DNA of 64,000 nucleotides from Limnomonas spitsbergensis (GCA_037349105.1 JAYJMM010000087.1:1235501-1299500); one strand, 5' to 3'; positions 13,201 to 24,322 are shown, numbered from the stretch's first letter. Made by a program: numbers and translations. Notes: generated by a model not told the origin, from the sequence alone.

Positions 13201-13706
13201 GTGGTGACATGTGTGTGGTGCCAGGTGCGTGGTGCCAGGTGTGTGGTTCCAGGTGTGTGGTGACATGTGTGTGGTGCCAGGTGCGTGGTGCCAGGTGTGT
13301 GGTGCCAGGTGCATGGTGCCAGGTGTGTGGTGCCAGGTGTGTGGTGTCAGGTGTGTGGTGCCAGGTGTGTGGTGCCAGGTGTGTGGTGTCAGGTGTGTGG
13401 TGCCAGGTGTGTGGTGCCAGGTGTGTGGTGCCAGGTGTGTGGTGCCAGGTATGTGGTGCCAGGTGTGTGGTGTCAGGTGTGTGGTGACATGTGTGTGGTG
13501 TCAGGTGTGTGGTGACATGTGTGTGGTGTCAGGTGTGTGGTGTCAGGTGTGTGGTGACATGTGTGTGGTGCCAGGTGTGTGGTGCCAGGTGTGTGGTGCC
13601 AGGTGTGTGGTGCCAGGTGTGTGGTTCCAGGTGTGTGGTGTCAGGTGTGTGGTGCCAGGTGTGTGGTGCCAGGTGCGTGGTGCCAGGTGTGTGGTGCCAG
13701 GTGTGT

Positions 13707-13780
13707 AGGGGTCAGGTGTGGGGCCAGGTGAGTGGTACCATATGGGTTGGGTCAGGTGTTGGGTAAAGTTTGTAGGGCAA
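13707..13780. repeat. Decayed right edge of the satellite
   Basis: Periodicity degrades over about 75 bases: units become irregular (GTGTAGGGGTCAGG, TGGGGCCAGGTGAG) and then stop. Gradual decay at the border is typical of a satellite that exchanges in its middle and is not homogenised at its edge. Confidence 0.7.
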
Positions 13781-15395
13781 GGAGGGTGCTGTCGGGTTGG
13801 CAAGGCTTAAGAGGGAGAGGTATTTTTTTTTGCGATTTGGAATCTTTCTCTTGTCCATCAGGCTGACTCACCATCACAGATGCGTTGTTGCTCAAACGAG
13901 CGAGGCGGGAAGAAGGGTGCGAGTGGGTGGATGCTCCGGGCGCAGCTTCAGAAGGCTTGGGCGCAGTGTCGCGTCTCTCTGCCTGCAGGAGGGATAGCAC
14001 GCCAGCTGCAAAGAGGGCGATGCCGAGCGTGGCCGACCACTGAAAAACCAGCTGGGAGAGGAGGCAGGTTGAGGGTTCAGACTTGACGGTGGAGAGAGAA
14101 AGATGGAAGATCTCGGATTGAAAGTAAGGTTGGTGGATAAGAATGTAGGGTGTAAGATGAGGTTTGAGTGTTTAGGGTTTACTAATCAGGTTAATTTATC
14201 TTGTGTGCTGGTGTTTAGGGCCCCACCCCAACCCGTAACCCTGCAAACTGGCCGACCAATGGGACACCAGGGAGGAAAGAGTGCTAGCTACAGCTCTGTG
14301 AGCTGAGCGCACTATCCCTCACATGGGACCTAGGCACACCAAGTGTGTGGGTGTGGCATGACAGCCAGAGGGACGGGAAGAGCCAAGCAGGCGGATTTAG
14401 GTATGCTGCCTGGGCCTCTGGCCATAGCCGGTCCAGCTTTGGTAGGTCGGGAGGCAATCAGGCCTTTGCTGGCCGCAAGGCTGCCTGCCAAAGATGGTAC
14501 CATGGTACTGAGCATTACTGACTAGTAGGGTTTGGATTTATTAGCTCCGCTAGCTATGCTTCAGCAGGTTCGCTGCCGGCTGTCTATCTCCGGCCGGAGC
14601 ACCGGCTGGATGGCCACCTTTTACAGGTTGCCCTGCCTGTGGCTGCACACAAAACTGTTAGGAACCCAACCACGATCCGGAAAGCCAGGGACAGCATATT
14701 TGCATGTCAGTGTCGCTGCATCTGGGGCCTCCGGCCAAAGTGTACTTACCAGCTGAAGTTAAATAGCCTCACCTCACTACAGTGTATGATTTGTGGCACT
14801 AATACGTGAGCTGGTACAGTTTGCACACTGTGAAGCATCCTTCTACCGGTAGGGAGCATGATTGAATTCATCAGCCATTATTCACTTGCCTTGGTGAGCA
14901 CGGGCGGGGCGGAGAGCGGGATGGCCATCGAGTCGCAGAAGACGGTGAGCTTTGGCTCGCTCGCAAACCAGGGAGTGGGCCGGCTTGGCATACGTGACGA
15001 AGCAGAACTGGACGACGGCGCATACAGAGGAAAGAGAGCAGGAATACGAGCACACGGCGGACCGCCGAATTGTTCATTTTTATCATTGATCCCGATCGAT
15101 TGGCCTGCAGGTCACCATTTCCTGACGACAGATGCCTCGATTATAGCTCCTGAACATGAAACACTGACAAACACATACTTAATTGAGTAGCAACACACGG
15201 TCTGCTCATTGCGAATTCGTGGTTTTCGATGCAAGTCCTTCATTTTCGATGCAAGTTTCGCAGCTTGATTCAGACTTTTGATCGGATAAATTAGGAGGAT
15301 AGGTTAATCGCCGATGGCAACGACACTATCAAGATGATATAATTCATTTGCTTCAGGTTTCATCAAGTCCAAAGTATGTGTAACTAATTTGCATG
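13781..15395. other. Unique stretch with no gene I can support
   Basis: Only short ORFs without recognisable similarity are present. A GC-rich island at about 14,885-15,060 is open in several frames on both strands and could be an isolated exon, but no splice-consistent partner was found. Two TTTAGGG telomere-like motifs occur near 14,170-14,220. Confidence 0.5.
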
Positions 15396-15916
15396 TACTT
15401 AGGTAGGTAGGTATGTGTCTGATTGAGTAAAATATAAATCTTCAAAATAAAACAAAATTATGCAATGGATCATGCACGCACTGCGTGATGTATTCACCGT
15501 GCCAAAAGTATGGAAAAATATGAATTACGACTTTCCGCCCGAAAATCTGTTCAAACGGTAATATTTTCCGCAACTCTCGCATACAATCAAGTTCCGCTTA
15601 TTTCTCGCAGAGTCGCAGCCAATGTTTTCGGTTGGCTTTCGACAGTCGTTCGCGAAGCTTTCGCGACGCGTGGTACTGTCCCCCGAATATCCATTGAAAA
15701 TCCTATTTTCAGTAGCCACAGCTTGCCAGTTTCGCTCTTTTTTTGCTCGCGAATTGTTTTCGGTAGTCTTTCGTGAGTCTATCGTGAGTCTTTCGTTTGT
15801 TTCTCGCTGTCGATGCCGATTGTTTCGGAAGCCTTACGTGAGTCTCTTGCAACGCGTTTGCGATGTTGTTCAGATTTTCCATACCGGTATCCAAAGGCTT
15901 CAATTTTCCGCATGTC

Positions 15917-16795
15917 GTTAGGGGGAAGTGGAAAGCCCTGGGCTGAAGCGAAAGGCTATGAGGTGACGTGGAAAGCCATTGGGTGAAGTGGAAAGCCCCG
16001 GAGTGAAGTAGGCACGGCTTTCCACTTGACCCCATGGCTTTCCACTTGACCCCTGGGCGGGCTTTCCACTGGACCCCTGGGCTTTCCATCCACTTCACCC
16101 TAGGGCTTTCCACTTGACCCCTGGGCTTTCCATCCACTTCACCCTAGGGCTTTCCACTTGACCCCATGGCTTTCCACTTGACCCCTGGGCGGGCTTTCCA
16201 CTTGACCCCTGGGCTTTCCATCCACTTCACCCTAGGGCTTTCCACTTCACCTCATGGTTTTCCACTTCATACCAGGTAGGGCTTTCCACTGCATGTATGC
16301 ACCTCATGGCTTTCCACTTCACCCCAACTAAGGCTTTCCACTTCCCCAGGGCTTCCACTTGACCTCATGGCTTTCCACTTCACCTCATGGCTTTCCACTT
16401 CACACAAGAGCTTTCCACTTCACCCCTGGGCTTTCGACTTCACCCTAGGCAGGGCTAAACACTTCACCTCATGGCCTTCCACTTCACCCCAGGGCTTTAT
16501 TTCCACCACACCCTTGGGCTTTCCACTTCACTCAGGGCTTTCCACTTCACCCCATGGCTTTCCACTTCACCCCAGGGCTTTCCACTTCACCTCATGGCTC
16601 TCCACTGCACCCCTGGGCTTTCCACTTCACGAAGGGCTTTCCATTTCACCCCAAGGCTTTCCACTTCACACATGGGCTTTCCACTTCACCCCATGGCTTT
16701 CCACTTCACCCCAGCAGGGCTTTCCACTTCATCCCAGGGCTTTCCACTTCACCTCATCATGGCTCTCCACTTATCCTCAGGGCTTTTCACTCCAC
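15917..16795. repeat. CTTTCCACTTCACC minisatellite with an orientation switch
   Basis: About 40 units of roughly 20-21 bp (GGGCTTTCCACTTCACCCCA) run from about 16,012 to 16,795. To the left of about 16,010 the units are in the opposite, purine-rich orientation (AAGTGGAAAGCC). The switch point is the centre of foldback element A. ORFs read from it (Phe/His/Pro/Ser repeats) are artefacts of the repeat. Confidence 0.85.
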
Positions 16796-17114
16796 CTAAT
16801 CGGACACTTACTAAGATCGGAACAACATCGCTACCGCTTTGCAAAATAAAGACTCATGTAAGCAAGGCTACCGAAACAATCGGCATCGACAGCAAAAAAT
16901 AAGCGAAAGACTCACGAAATATAGACTTACGAAAGTATACCGAAGAACAATTCGATACCGAACTAACGTAAAGCTACCGAAACATTGTATAAAGTCACTC
17001 AGCGACAGAATCACGATAGGCTACCGAAAACCATCGCTACCGAACAGCAACGCTGACACTTTGCGAACGACTGACGAAATTCCACCGAAAAATAAGCGAA
17101 CATCGGTAAGCGTT

Positions 17115-17625
17115 GGCTACGGAAAATATGATTTTCAACGGGGATTCGTTAGGGGGTCATTCGTAATTCACACAGCCCGCTATTATCACTTACCACGCTT
17201 CGGGACAACTAGGACAACATCGCTAACACTACTTTGCGAAAGACTGACGAAAGGCTACAGAAAAAATTGGCATCGACAGCGAATAAGATATATACGTGAG
17301 GAAGAGTGAATATGCGAAACTGGCAAGCGCTGGCTACGAGAAATAGGATTTCAACGGTTTTTCGGGGGACAGTCGTAATTCTCACACCCCACTATTATCC
17401 CTTACTACGCTTCGGGACAACGTCGCGAAAGCTTTGCCAGCTACTGTCGAAAGCCTACCGAAAACAATGCCAGCGACCCTGCGAAAATTGAGCGCTGACT
17501 ACGGAAAAATTTCGGGGAACAGTCATAATTCACACATACAGCACACTATTATTCGGGGAACAGTCGTAATTCACACATACAGCACACTATTATTCCTTAC
17601 CACGCTTCGAGACAACGTCGGAAAA
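17115..17625. repeat. Internal duplications in the right arm of foldback A
   Basis: A module containing TTCGGGGGACAGTCGTAATTC, a short CACACTATTAT block and TACCACGCTTCGGGACAAC occurs near 17,140-17,215, 17,355-17,425 and 17,505-17,615; the last carries a 50-bp sub-duplication. The left arm has a single copy. These copies explain most of the length difference between arms beyond the minisatellite. Confidence 0.7.
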
Positions 17626-17867
17626 GCTTTGAGAAAGACTGTCGAAAGGCAACCGAAAAAATGTAAGCAACCCTGCGAAAAATCAGCGGAACTTGTATGC
17701 GATGGCTGAGGAAATCATAAGCATTCGAACAGATTTTCAGGCAGAAAGTCGGAATTAACACTTTTCATACTTTGGGCACGGTGAAAACATGACGCAGAAC
17801 GTGCATGATCCATGGCATCAATTTTTATTTTAATTGGAGAAAAGTTATTTTTACTCACACACTCGCA

Positions 17868-17990
17868 TACACATTTCACCCCCCTAATATCCCTTACGTT
17901 ACGCTACGCTTCACACGGGAACATTTTACCCCCCTAGAATCCCTTACTTTCCGTTTCACTTCACACGGAAATAAGTGGACTCCTTTAGTG
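17868..17990. repeat. Two tandem copies of a ~60-bp unit
   Basis: ATTTCACCCCCCTAATATCC and ATTTTACCCCCCTAGAATCC each begin a unit containing CCCTTAC and a TTCACACGG block. A third, partial relative lies near 18,490-18,530 (CCCCCACATAAACCCTTACG). Confidence 0.7.
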
Positions 17991-18059
17991 CAAGGCCCGT
18001 GAAAAGGAAGGTTGCAAGGCATGGGAGAACTTGTGTGTACCGATCGCGAAGTAGGTATG

Positions 18060-18310
18060 TGGCCTGTCCCGGCCCTCTCGGGGGTCCGTGTCACCCTGGA
18101 TGGGGGTCGGTGGCACACGTCCCGGCCCACCCAGGGGTCGATGGCACATACACATCCCCGCCGGCCCTCCCGGGGTCGGTGGCACCCGTCCCGGCCCTCC
18201 TAGGGGTCGGTGGCACACGTCCCAGCAATCCTGGGAGATCGGTGACACATGTCATGGCGGCCCTTCCGGGGGTCGGTGACACACGTCTCAGCCCTCATGG
18301 GGATCATTTG
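18060..18310. repeat. GGTCGGTGGCACACG minisatellite, about 7 copies
   Basis: Units of roughly 31-38 bp share GGGTCGGTGGCACACGTCC and CGGCCCTCC. The units are GC-rich against an AT-rich surround. The overlapping ORFs on both strands follow the repeat. Confidence 0.8.
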
Positions 18311-18343
18311 CGACGGATGGATGAGGTTGAACTTTACGAAGTA

Positions 18344-18680
18344 GTCATGCGTCATCTAAAGCACACATTTTTGTTTTAATCTGATTCGGTAAGTTAAGGC
18401 GACAAAATGATAACAAAACAAAATAAAGTCGAAATGCTACCGAAAGAAATGACCAGCGACAGCGAAAGATTAGGGAAAATGTAAACTTTGCCCCCACATA
18501 AACCCTTACGCTCCGTTCCACTTCAGACAGGCATCCAACGATCAGCGATAGCAAAAGACTTCCAAGACGGAAACATAACACCGTGTCACCGTCACGAAAG
18601 CTTCGTGAAAGACTGTCGAAAGGCTACCGAAAGAAAATGACCAGCGACAGCGAAAGATGAGTGAAAATTTGAAGCGCGCT
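18344..18680. repeat. Fragments related to the arms of foldback A
   Basis: Two direct copies of CTACCGAAAGAAATGACCAG followed by CGACAGCGAAAGATNAG lie at about 18,430-18,480 and 18,618-18,665. Similar vocabulary (GAAAGGCTACCG, CGACAGCG) occurs in the right arm of foldback A, suggesting a degraded relative. Confidence 0.6.
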
Positions 18681-19157
18681 GGGACCGGAACGAACATGGA
18701 AGCATTCCAGCGGACATTCCGGATTATTCGAAGTTCACAAGAATTCACACTTTCGACAGGATTGACCCCATAGAGCAGCAGACAAGCCCACGCAAATATT
18801 TGCACTTGACGACGGTGCAAATAAACGAAGTTGAACACAACCCAAAATTCAGGAAAGGAACTGAATCTTTTGCTGCATGGTTTGAGATAATTCTCACTAG
18901 TCAAATTTTGCATTACCGTAAAACCTCTTAGAATCCGCGCACCCCCCCGAAAAAGTTTTTTGTTTCCGTCGCGCACCCCAAAAAGAATTTTAAAAACGGT
19001 CGCGCAGTGACGAAATTTTAAATGAATTTAACGTCGAGCAGCAGGTAATTTTATTTAACATCGCGCATCACTGGAAATAATTTAAATTTCCTTCCGCGCA
19101 GCACTTTCAGCCAGTACAGTAAAACTTAGTTAAAACCCTCAAGGTCAGCAACCGTCA

Positions 19158-19475
19158 TCATACTGTAGCCTCATGATAGCTCGTGTGTCGCTGTACCGCT
19201 TGGACGATTAAGCCTGCCACTTGGGGGTGTTCCAGCCATCTACGCCTCAAGGACCCTAGCAAGTTCTGCCTGGGGACAGTAATGATAGCGCGTGGTACTA
19301 GTTGGTGCGTTGTTTTGGGAGGGCGTCCAACAGGCCTCTTCAGCACCGGTGTCGCCAGTAGCCCCATCGCATGGGCATCCTCACAAGCGTCAGCCTCCGC
19401 CTCCTCCCATCGCTTCCTTGCCTCTGCGTTCCTGGTCAACTTCTGTTGGCTGAGCTCACTAGTTTTCTTAAACAT
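19158..19475 (-). pseudogene. AT-hook protein fragment of a probable transposable element
   Basis: The - strand frame from the ATG at 19,475 gives about 105 residues: a short N-terminus, an acidic/basic helical stretch (NAEARKRWEEAEADA), then an AT-hook core (RPVGRPPK) and a basic C-terminus ending at 19,158. The frame is open to 19,595, but upstream residues do not look like protein. AT-hooks bind the minor groove of AT-rich DNA. A degraded relative of the helical segment lies at about 20,165-20,200 beside the second CGCGCA copy, which argues for a mobile-element ORF rather than a host gene. No transposase catalytic motif is visible. Confidence 0.4.
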
Positions 19476-19617
19476 GCTTAATATACAGGTAGATGGTTGT
19501 ATCATTGACCAAATTATGTCAGATGCAAGGCGCCGCATGGACATCAGGTGACACAAACCGTAGAACCGTTTTACGAACGGGATTATGCTCAGCAAAGTGC
19601 TCTACGCCACCACTTAC

Positions 19618-19657
19618 AAATGGCGTCGCCGTCACCATGGAGGCGGCGACGCCATTT
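19618..19657. other. 13-bp perfect hairpin
   Basis: AAATGGCGTCGCC at 19,618-19,630 and its exact reverse complement at 19,645-19,657 enclose a 14-base loop. It lies upstream of the AT-hook ORF within the CGCGCA element, so it could be an element-encoded structure. Confidence 0.6.
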
Positions 19658-20480
19658 GAGGAGGGAGGAGGAGGGCGACTTGACAAGGATGATTGAACGG
19701 ATGTCGAATCAAACAGTCGCGCGCTAGCGTGCGAATTTTTGTAAAAAGTGCTGCTTTGAATTACCGTAATACCGGTACCCCCAAAACAATTGTTTGGGTA
19801 CCTGACTGACGCTCCGCGCAACGGCGATTTTGGAATTAATACTAGCGCGCAGCCATGTACGCGCACCCCAATAATTATTTGATTAAGAGCGGAGTCAAAA
19901 AGGTTCAACGGTACCGTAAAAATCCATCTACGCAGCAAAAAAAAACTGTATTATTTCGTGGCGCAGCCTCATCTAATTTGAACAGGGCCGCCAGCGTTTT
20001 ATTTTTATCACCGCACTGCATGTGGTTTAACTCAACGTCGCGCATCAGCTACAATAATATTAATTACCGTCTGCGCAGCACTGTCAGCCAGTATAGTAAA
20101 ACTCAGTTAAACCCTCGTTTGATGCTAGGAAGGACAGTACACGGTCAGCAATACAAAGCATAGTCATCCTCCTCCCGCCGGTTCCTGGCCTCAGATAACG
20201 TGTGGCTGTAGGGGTCCCGAGACCTCAGCAGTCATCAGCACCCGTCTCTGCCTCCAGGATCGAGCATCGCTACGGGGACTGGCGTAAGGATCACTCGCGG
20301 GATGTCAAATAAGCGTGCAATTTTAAAATATTTTATGTTCTTAATTCATAGCGCGCACACCCAAAATAGTTGTTTGTGCACCTGACTGACACGCCGCACA
20401 GCGGCGAATTCTGAATTCTTATTAGAGCGCAGCCATGTCCGCGCAGGTCAATAATTAATTCATTTTGAGCCAAGTCTATG

Positions 20481-21780
20481 TGGTTACCGGTATACGGCAA
20501 CTTGAGTGGAGGCATATTGCAACTGAGTAAGAAAAACACCCATGCTCCTCAGAGTCAAGGCAGCAGTAATGCATGTGCCGCGTCCACATCTCCAGTAAAA
20601 AAAGACAAAATGCCCAGCCTTGACATGATAGTCAGGTCAACAGTGTGGCATGTGCTGTGCCCGCTTCTGCAACAGTCCCGTCACGGCAAGGAGAGGAGCC
20701 AATATCTGTTAATAAAAATGAGGTCCATTCATCAAAGCCGGCTCAGCTGTTGGGGGTGGAGGGTGAGTCTGAGCACCACAGCCATCTCAGACACGTTTCA
20801 ATACAAACGTTTCAGTATTGCAAGGCAGGCCTACCATAAGACTGTGAATGCAACAATGATCACGATTCCATGCTATATTCTTGTAAGTGCTCGAGTATAA
20901 GTGCTCGGGTAATGACATCGATTAGGCCACACAAGCACAGACGAGTACACCAACAAACAGGCAGCACCCGCAACCTAGCCCAGCTGAATGTATTGCCTTG
21001 GGCAACTATATTATTGGTCCTATGGGTTTCTCCATACTTAGGTATACCACACATACAGATAAACATACACCCACGGCTATCTAGCGTAAGCAGACCGGCA
21101 CAACTCAGATATAGACTGGTACCTAAGATCGAAGCGGCCACGTTTGACGTCCATGAAGAAAGATGAGGAAAGATAATGCACACTACTGGAGCATGGAGGT
21201 GAGGGAAACAACGCAGCTTGGGAAGTTTCCAGATATCCTGAGGCGACCGCACGTCTCCGTTTTTATTTCTCCTGTTTATGTATGCCGCCTCGAAGGCAGA
21301 GAGAGCCCACCTTGGTTAAATGTACAAACTCCAAACACACAATTGACACCCCAAAGTGTGAGGCATGACTTTCACACTCACAGAGAGGTCACCTGAGTGT
21401 GGGCATTAGTATGACCCTCACACAAACAGGTGTCTAGATGAAACTACTACCGCAGACTTAATTGCCTCCTCGAACGCCCAGAAAATTTTATTGTAGTGCA
21501 ATTTTTGAAGCCGTGACTCCATTTAACTTTCTTTCTAATTGGAGCTTTAATTTCATAGTGGCAAATCATTATTTCAGTGAGCTGTGACGCCCATGCGGTC
21601 TAGCCTTTGCAGCATGGCCCTCCGAATTTGGGACTGTGCAAGGGGCAGTGCTCGCTGCCATGCAGAACTGCGAAATCCACTGAACAGGCTAACACCAGGC
21701 GCTTCAGAAGCAGCCAGTAGTACCATCCAGCAACAGCATTACCAGCCAGGAGGTAGTGCCCCCTCCCCCCTCCCCAACAG
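20481..21780. other. No assignable gene
   Basis: A + frame at 20,478-20,900 is open for 140 codons and contains a Ser/Lys-rich stretch, but has no recognisable domain or clear splice partners. I treat it as unresolved, possibly more of the neighbouring element. Confidence 0.4.
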
Positions 21781-21789
21781 CCGCGCTCC

Positions 21790-22500
21790 ATGACTGAGTG
21801 TGATAGCGCAACCATGGAGGCAGTGTTGTGTAATGGGCAGCTGCTCAGGTCCCACACCTTTGGTGTCATGTACCGGGTCCAGCACCCCCTACCGCCGCAT
21901 GCACAGAGCTGGCATGTATTTGTTGCGCCCTGCCGGTCAGTGCGGTACCCTGAGTTGGAGAGGGGAGCAACTGTCCCCAAACTGTGTCCAGCAGTCCTTG
22001 ACATGCAGCCGCTCCCCACTGCTACATCTAGTGGACGCAGCATACAAGCTGGCAGAGGAGATCCCAGACATCCCGATACTGAGCACAGGTACGCGGCCGC
22101 CTACCGCACTTGGTTCCAGCCTATGGCGTGCACCGGAATGGCGCATGCTAGAAGCCATACCGACAACACGGCGTGTGCTTGTGTGCGTACCCACATACGG
22201 CTGCCGTTCAGTGCAGTTAACACAACTGACACCAGAGGACGGCGTGGTGGTGAACATCGGTCTTGAGGAGATGTAAAATATGTTTTTCTTCTTCCTTTCT
22301 TTTGGGGGGAAATCTTCAGGACTGGTCTCTTCAGTGGTGAGGGACCTTTGTACTGCCTTCCCTTTTCCAGGGGGGGAGCTATTTTCATTTTGCGTTCCTT
22401 TCATCCTTTAGCTTCTTCACTTCACTTTCCTTCTCCCAACAGTTGAGCGCCCACGCGGCCACCCTTTGGGCGGGGCCCCAAGGTGTTACGACATTAACCT
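21790..22500 (+). mobile_element. 5'-truncated LINE-like copy (ORF end, 3' UTR and conserved tail)
   Basis: From about 22,000 a + frame ending at 22,276 looks protein-like (LVDAAYKLAEEIPDI, then RRVLVCVPTYG, ending EDGVVVNIGLEEM). Upstream, a different frame (21,790-22,040) looks better, implying a frameshift. The stop is followed by a T/C-rich 3' part and then a tail, GCGCCCACGCGGCC..GGGGCCC..AGGTGTTACGACATTAAC, near 22,443-22,500. The same end-of-ORF and tail occur at 38,712-39,080, 57,600-57,930 and 59,165-59,700. That is the pattern expected of 5'-truncated non-LTR retrotransposon copies. No reverse transcriptase motif is present here, so the class is inferred. Confidence 0.45.
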
Positions 22501-22562
22501 TTTCCCTCTGTTGTTTTAATTTCTTGAAGATTTTGTCTCAAACAGTTGTAGATACAGTTAAT

Positions 22563-23015
22563 GCTCAGCCCAGCAACATGACTGTGAATTCAAAGTGTCA
22601 GACCTGCTTGTCTACATTTTTAGGTCAAGCCTGTCTACCTACCCATGGCGTATGCCGGATCGGACTTTACATCGCCCAGCTGACCACCTTTCAGTCCGTT
22701 CATTATGAAACTTCGAAAGTGCCCTGATTACCTATATCCTAGTGCAGCTCGGCCCAGCAACAAGACTGTGAATTCAAAGTGTCAGGCCTGCTAGGCTTGA
22801 TTTTCAGTTCAGGCCTGTCTACCTACCCATGGCGTATGCGTGTTGGACTTAACATCGCCCAGATGACCACGTTTCAGTCCGATCATTATGAAACTTCGAA
22901 AACGCCCTGAATAATATGAATTATATACTAGTGATGCTCGGCCCAACAGCATGACTGTGAATTCAAAGTGTCAGGTTTGCTTGGCTTAATTTCCAGTTCA
23001 TGCCAGCTAGCGTTC
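22563..23015. repeat. Tandem repeat of ~185 bp, 2.5 copies
   Basis: The block CTCRGCCCARCARCAYGACT followed by GTGAATTCAAAGTGTCAG starts at 22,564, 22,748 and 22,937 (steps of 184 and 189). It is followed by CTGTCTACCTACCCATGGCG in the first two copies. No coding role seen. Confidence 0.85.
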
Positions 23016-23019
23016 CAAG

Positions 23020-24322
23020 ATACGAATCATATCAAGCCCCTAAATAATCTCCGTAGCACCTTCTGAATGGCCGCCGACAGGTGCACCCGAGGCCACTGAC
23101 GGCGAAATGAGTACCGGCTGGAGTACCGGTACCGCATGCACCGCCTGAACATTGTTATGTTGCATGGCATGGCAAGGTCAGGCATGGCATTAACAAGGGA
23201 AGATTAGGATTGCATGGCATGGCTCAGTACTCATGACTGGCAATTTTCTCCTGCAGATTGGTTCAGAGTGGGCCCTTGTCAGTTGGGTGGCTTCTGCCTA
23301 ACTGCGTTTCACACGGTCGGGAACCATTTCGTTATAATCACTGGGGTAGCATAAGGATCGCTAAGTAAGAATCGCTATTGATTGTAAGGATTTGTGGGTG
23401 TCACTTGTTCGGATGGGAGGTCCTCAGTTGAATGAGTTCGCACTTCCTACTTGGAGTTGCCACACCCATGTCCAGCACGTCTCTGGGTCGCTATCTTCCT
23501 CTTTCTTAGCCGTGGTCATTACACATGGACAGCAATCCGTATCATATTGTATTTTGTTTCTTCTACGTTAAATTATCTCCAGGAAGATTAACCGGCAATG
23601 CCCATCGCACCAAAAATTTGACCACGACCAAGATGCCAGTAGAGTTGTCGGCAAACAGCGAAACAACAATGCAACAACGCCTCGGTCTGAATGAGCACGT
23701 TGACCTCGACCACGACAGGCGCAGGCGTTGCAGGACCATCGCATGTGATGGGGCGCTGCATGTCCAACGGAAAGCAGCAGCTATAGATCAAAGCGACTGA
23801 TGGTGAGTCATAGCCCATCGAATTTGAAGTGGCTACCAAAACTTTCATGTTGATATGTGCTTGGCTTTATCTGATGTTTTTCACTGCAGGGGCGCCCCTT
23901 TCCCTGATGAATCGTCGTGCCAACCAGGATGTGTCAACAACCCAACACGCCGTCTAAAGAAAAGGCTTCCACACCGTCGTCATGAAAGGGACAAGTGGGA
24001 CGTGGGATGCCTCTGGGACGGCATGGGACGAGTGGTCCTTTTGCGGAGTGTGAGCCCCGTACAACGAGCGACATGCAAGCATCTTGGCTGCTTCTAGCCT
24101 CTCTAGGTGTGATACGATTGGTACTGCTGACATGGAATGATGATGCAAAACCGGGCATGAAGCCAAACCTGACTTGGCCTAACCTGACAATCCTAGCATG
24201 ACCTGGCTTGTACTCATGCCATGATGTGATGACGCCAAACCTGGCCTCACCTGACAATCCTAGCCTGACCTGGCCTGATGCTATCTTGCATTTAAAGTAA
24301 TTATTTCCCTCCACCATTGCAG
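23020..24322. other. Spacer with possible upstream exons of the next gene
   Basis: Acceptor-like ends occur at 23,582 (TATCTCCAG) and 23,889 (TCACTGCAG), and a donor-like GTGAGT follows at about 23,802. The frame between the first acceptor and that donor is open for 73 codons but ends in a stop just before it, so I cannot join it to the exons at 24,323 onward. GCATGGCATGG and CCTGACNTGGCCT short repeats occur at 23,160-23,230 and 24,165-24,290. Confidence 0.35.

Larger units (their letters stand above)
1..13706. repeat. 14-bp GT-rich satellite array, about 979 units
   Basis: The stretch is a head-to-tail array of one 14-mer, GTGTGGTGCCAGGT, with main variants at positions 8-13: GCCAGG, GTCAGG, GTCGGG, GACATG, GTCATG and, toward the right end, CGTGG and GACAGG forms. 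Unit length is kept almost without exception. G and T lie on one strand (C and A are scarce), so strand composition is strongly skewed. Because 14 is not a multiple of 3, each frame repeats every 42 nt as a 14-residue pattern (CGARCVVPGVWCQV on +, a His/Thr/Pro pattern on -), which creates long meaningless ORFs on both strands. The array starts before base 1, so its true length is unknown. It may be a subtelomeric or pericentromeric satellite; the window does not decide. Confidence 0.97.
15400..17885. mobile_element. Foldback element A: long inverted repeats around a minisatellite
   Basis: The two ends are inverted copies of each other. ATGGATCATGCACG near 15,465-15,480 on + is matched by its reverse complement near 17,800-17,815, followed inward by matching CACCGTGCC..AAAGTATG and GAAAATCTGTTC blocks. 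Farther in, the stretch around 15,745-15,875 (CTGTCGATGCCGATTGTTTC) is matched in reverse at about 16,805-16,955. The symmetry extends outward through AT-rich flanks to roughly 15,400 and 17,880. The minisatellite also flips orientation near 16,010, so it belongs to the fold. No transposase was found, so this is a non-autonomous foldback/MITE-like structure. The right arm is longer because of internal duplications. I could not identify a clear target-site duplication. Confidence 0.7.
18905..20480. mobile_element. CGCGCA-rich dispersed repeat family, three copies in cluster
   Basis: Related blocks occur at about 18,905-19,160, 19,740-20,165 and 20,320-20,480. They share CGCGCACCCCAAAA-like starts, a GACTGACRCNCCGC block, GCGCGCAGCCATGT, and (first two) GCGCAGCACTNTCAGCCAG plus AGTAAAACTNAGTTAAA. 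All are in the same orientation. The first two flank the AT-hook ORF remnant, and sequence just after the second (20,165-20,200) still resembles part of that ORF when read on -, so each copy seems to have carried one. The class is not clear: it could be an LTR-less DNA element or a retroelement derivative. Confidence 0.6.

Noticed and set aside
10803..13487. An 894-codon ORF, plus dozens of 60-340-codon ORFs on both strands of 1-13.7 kb
   Set aside because: They are read from a 14-bp satellite in every frame; their ends only reflect where the TGACATG variant occurs. Cys/Val- and His/Thr-rich patterns are by-products.
1..13706. CRISPR array
   Set aside because: The repeats are contiguous with no unique spacers, and the DNA is eukaryotic.
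16367..16902. Phe/His/Ser/Pro ORFs of 143-160 codons
   Set aside because: Read from the CTTTCCACTTCA minisatellite at the centre of a foldback element.
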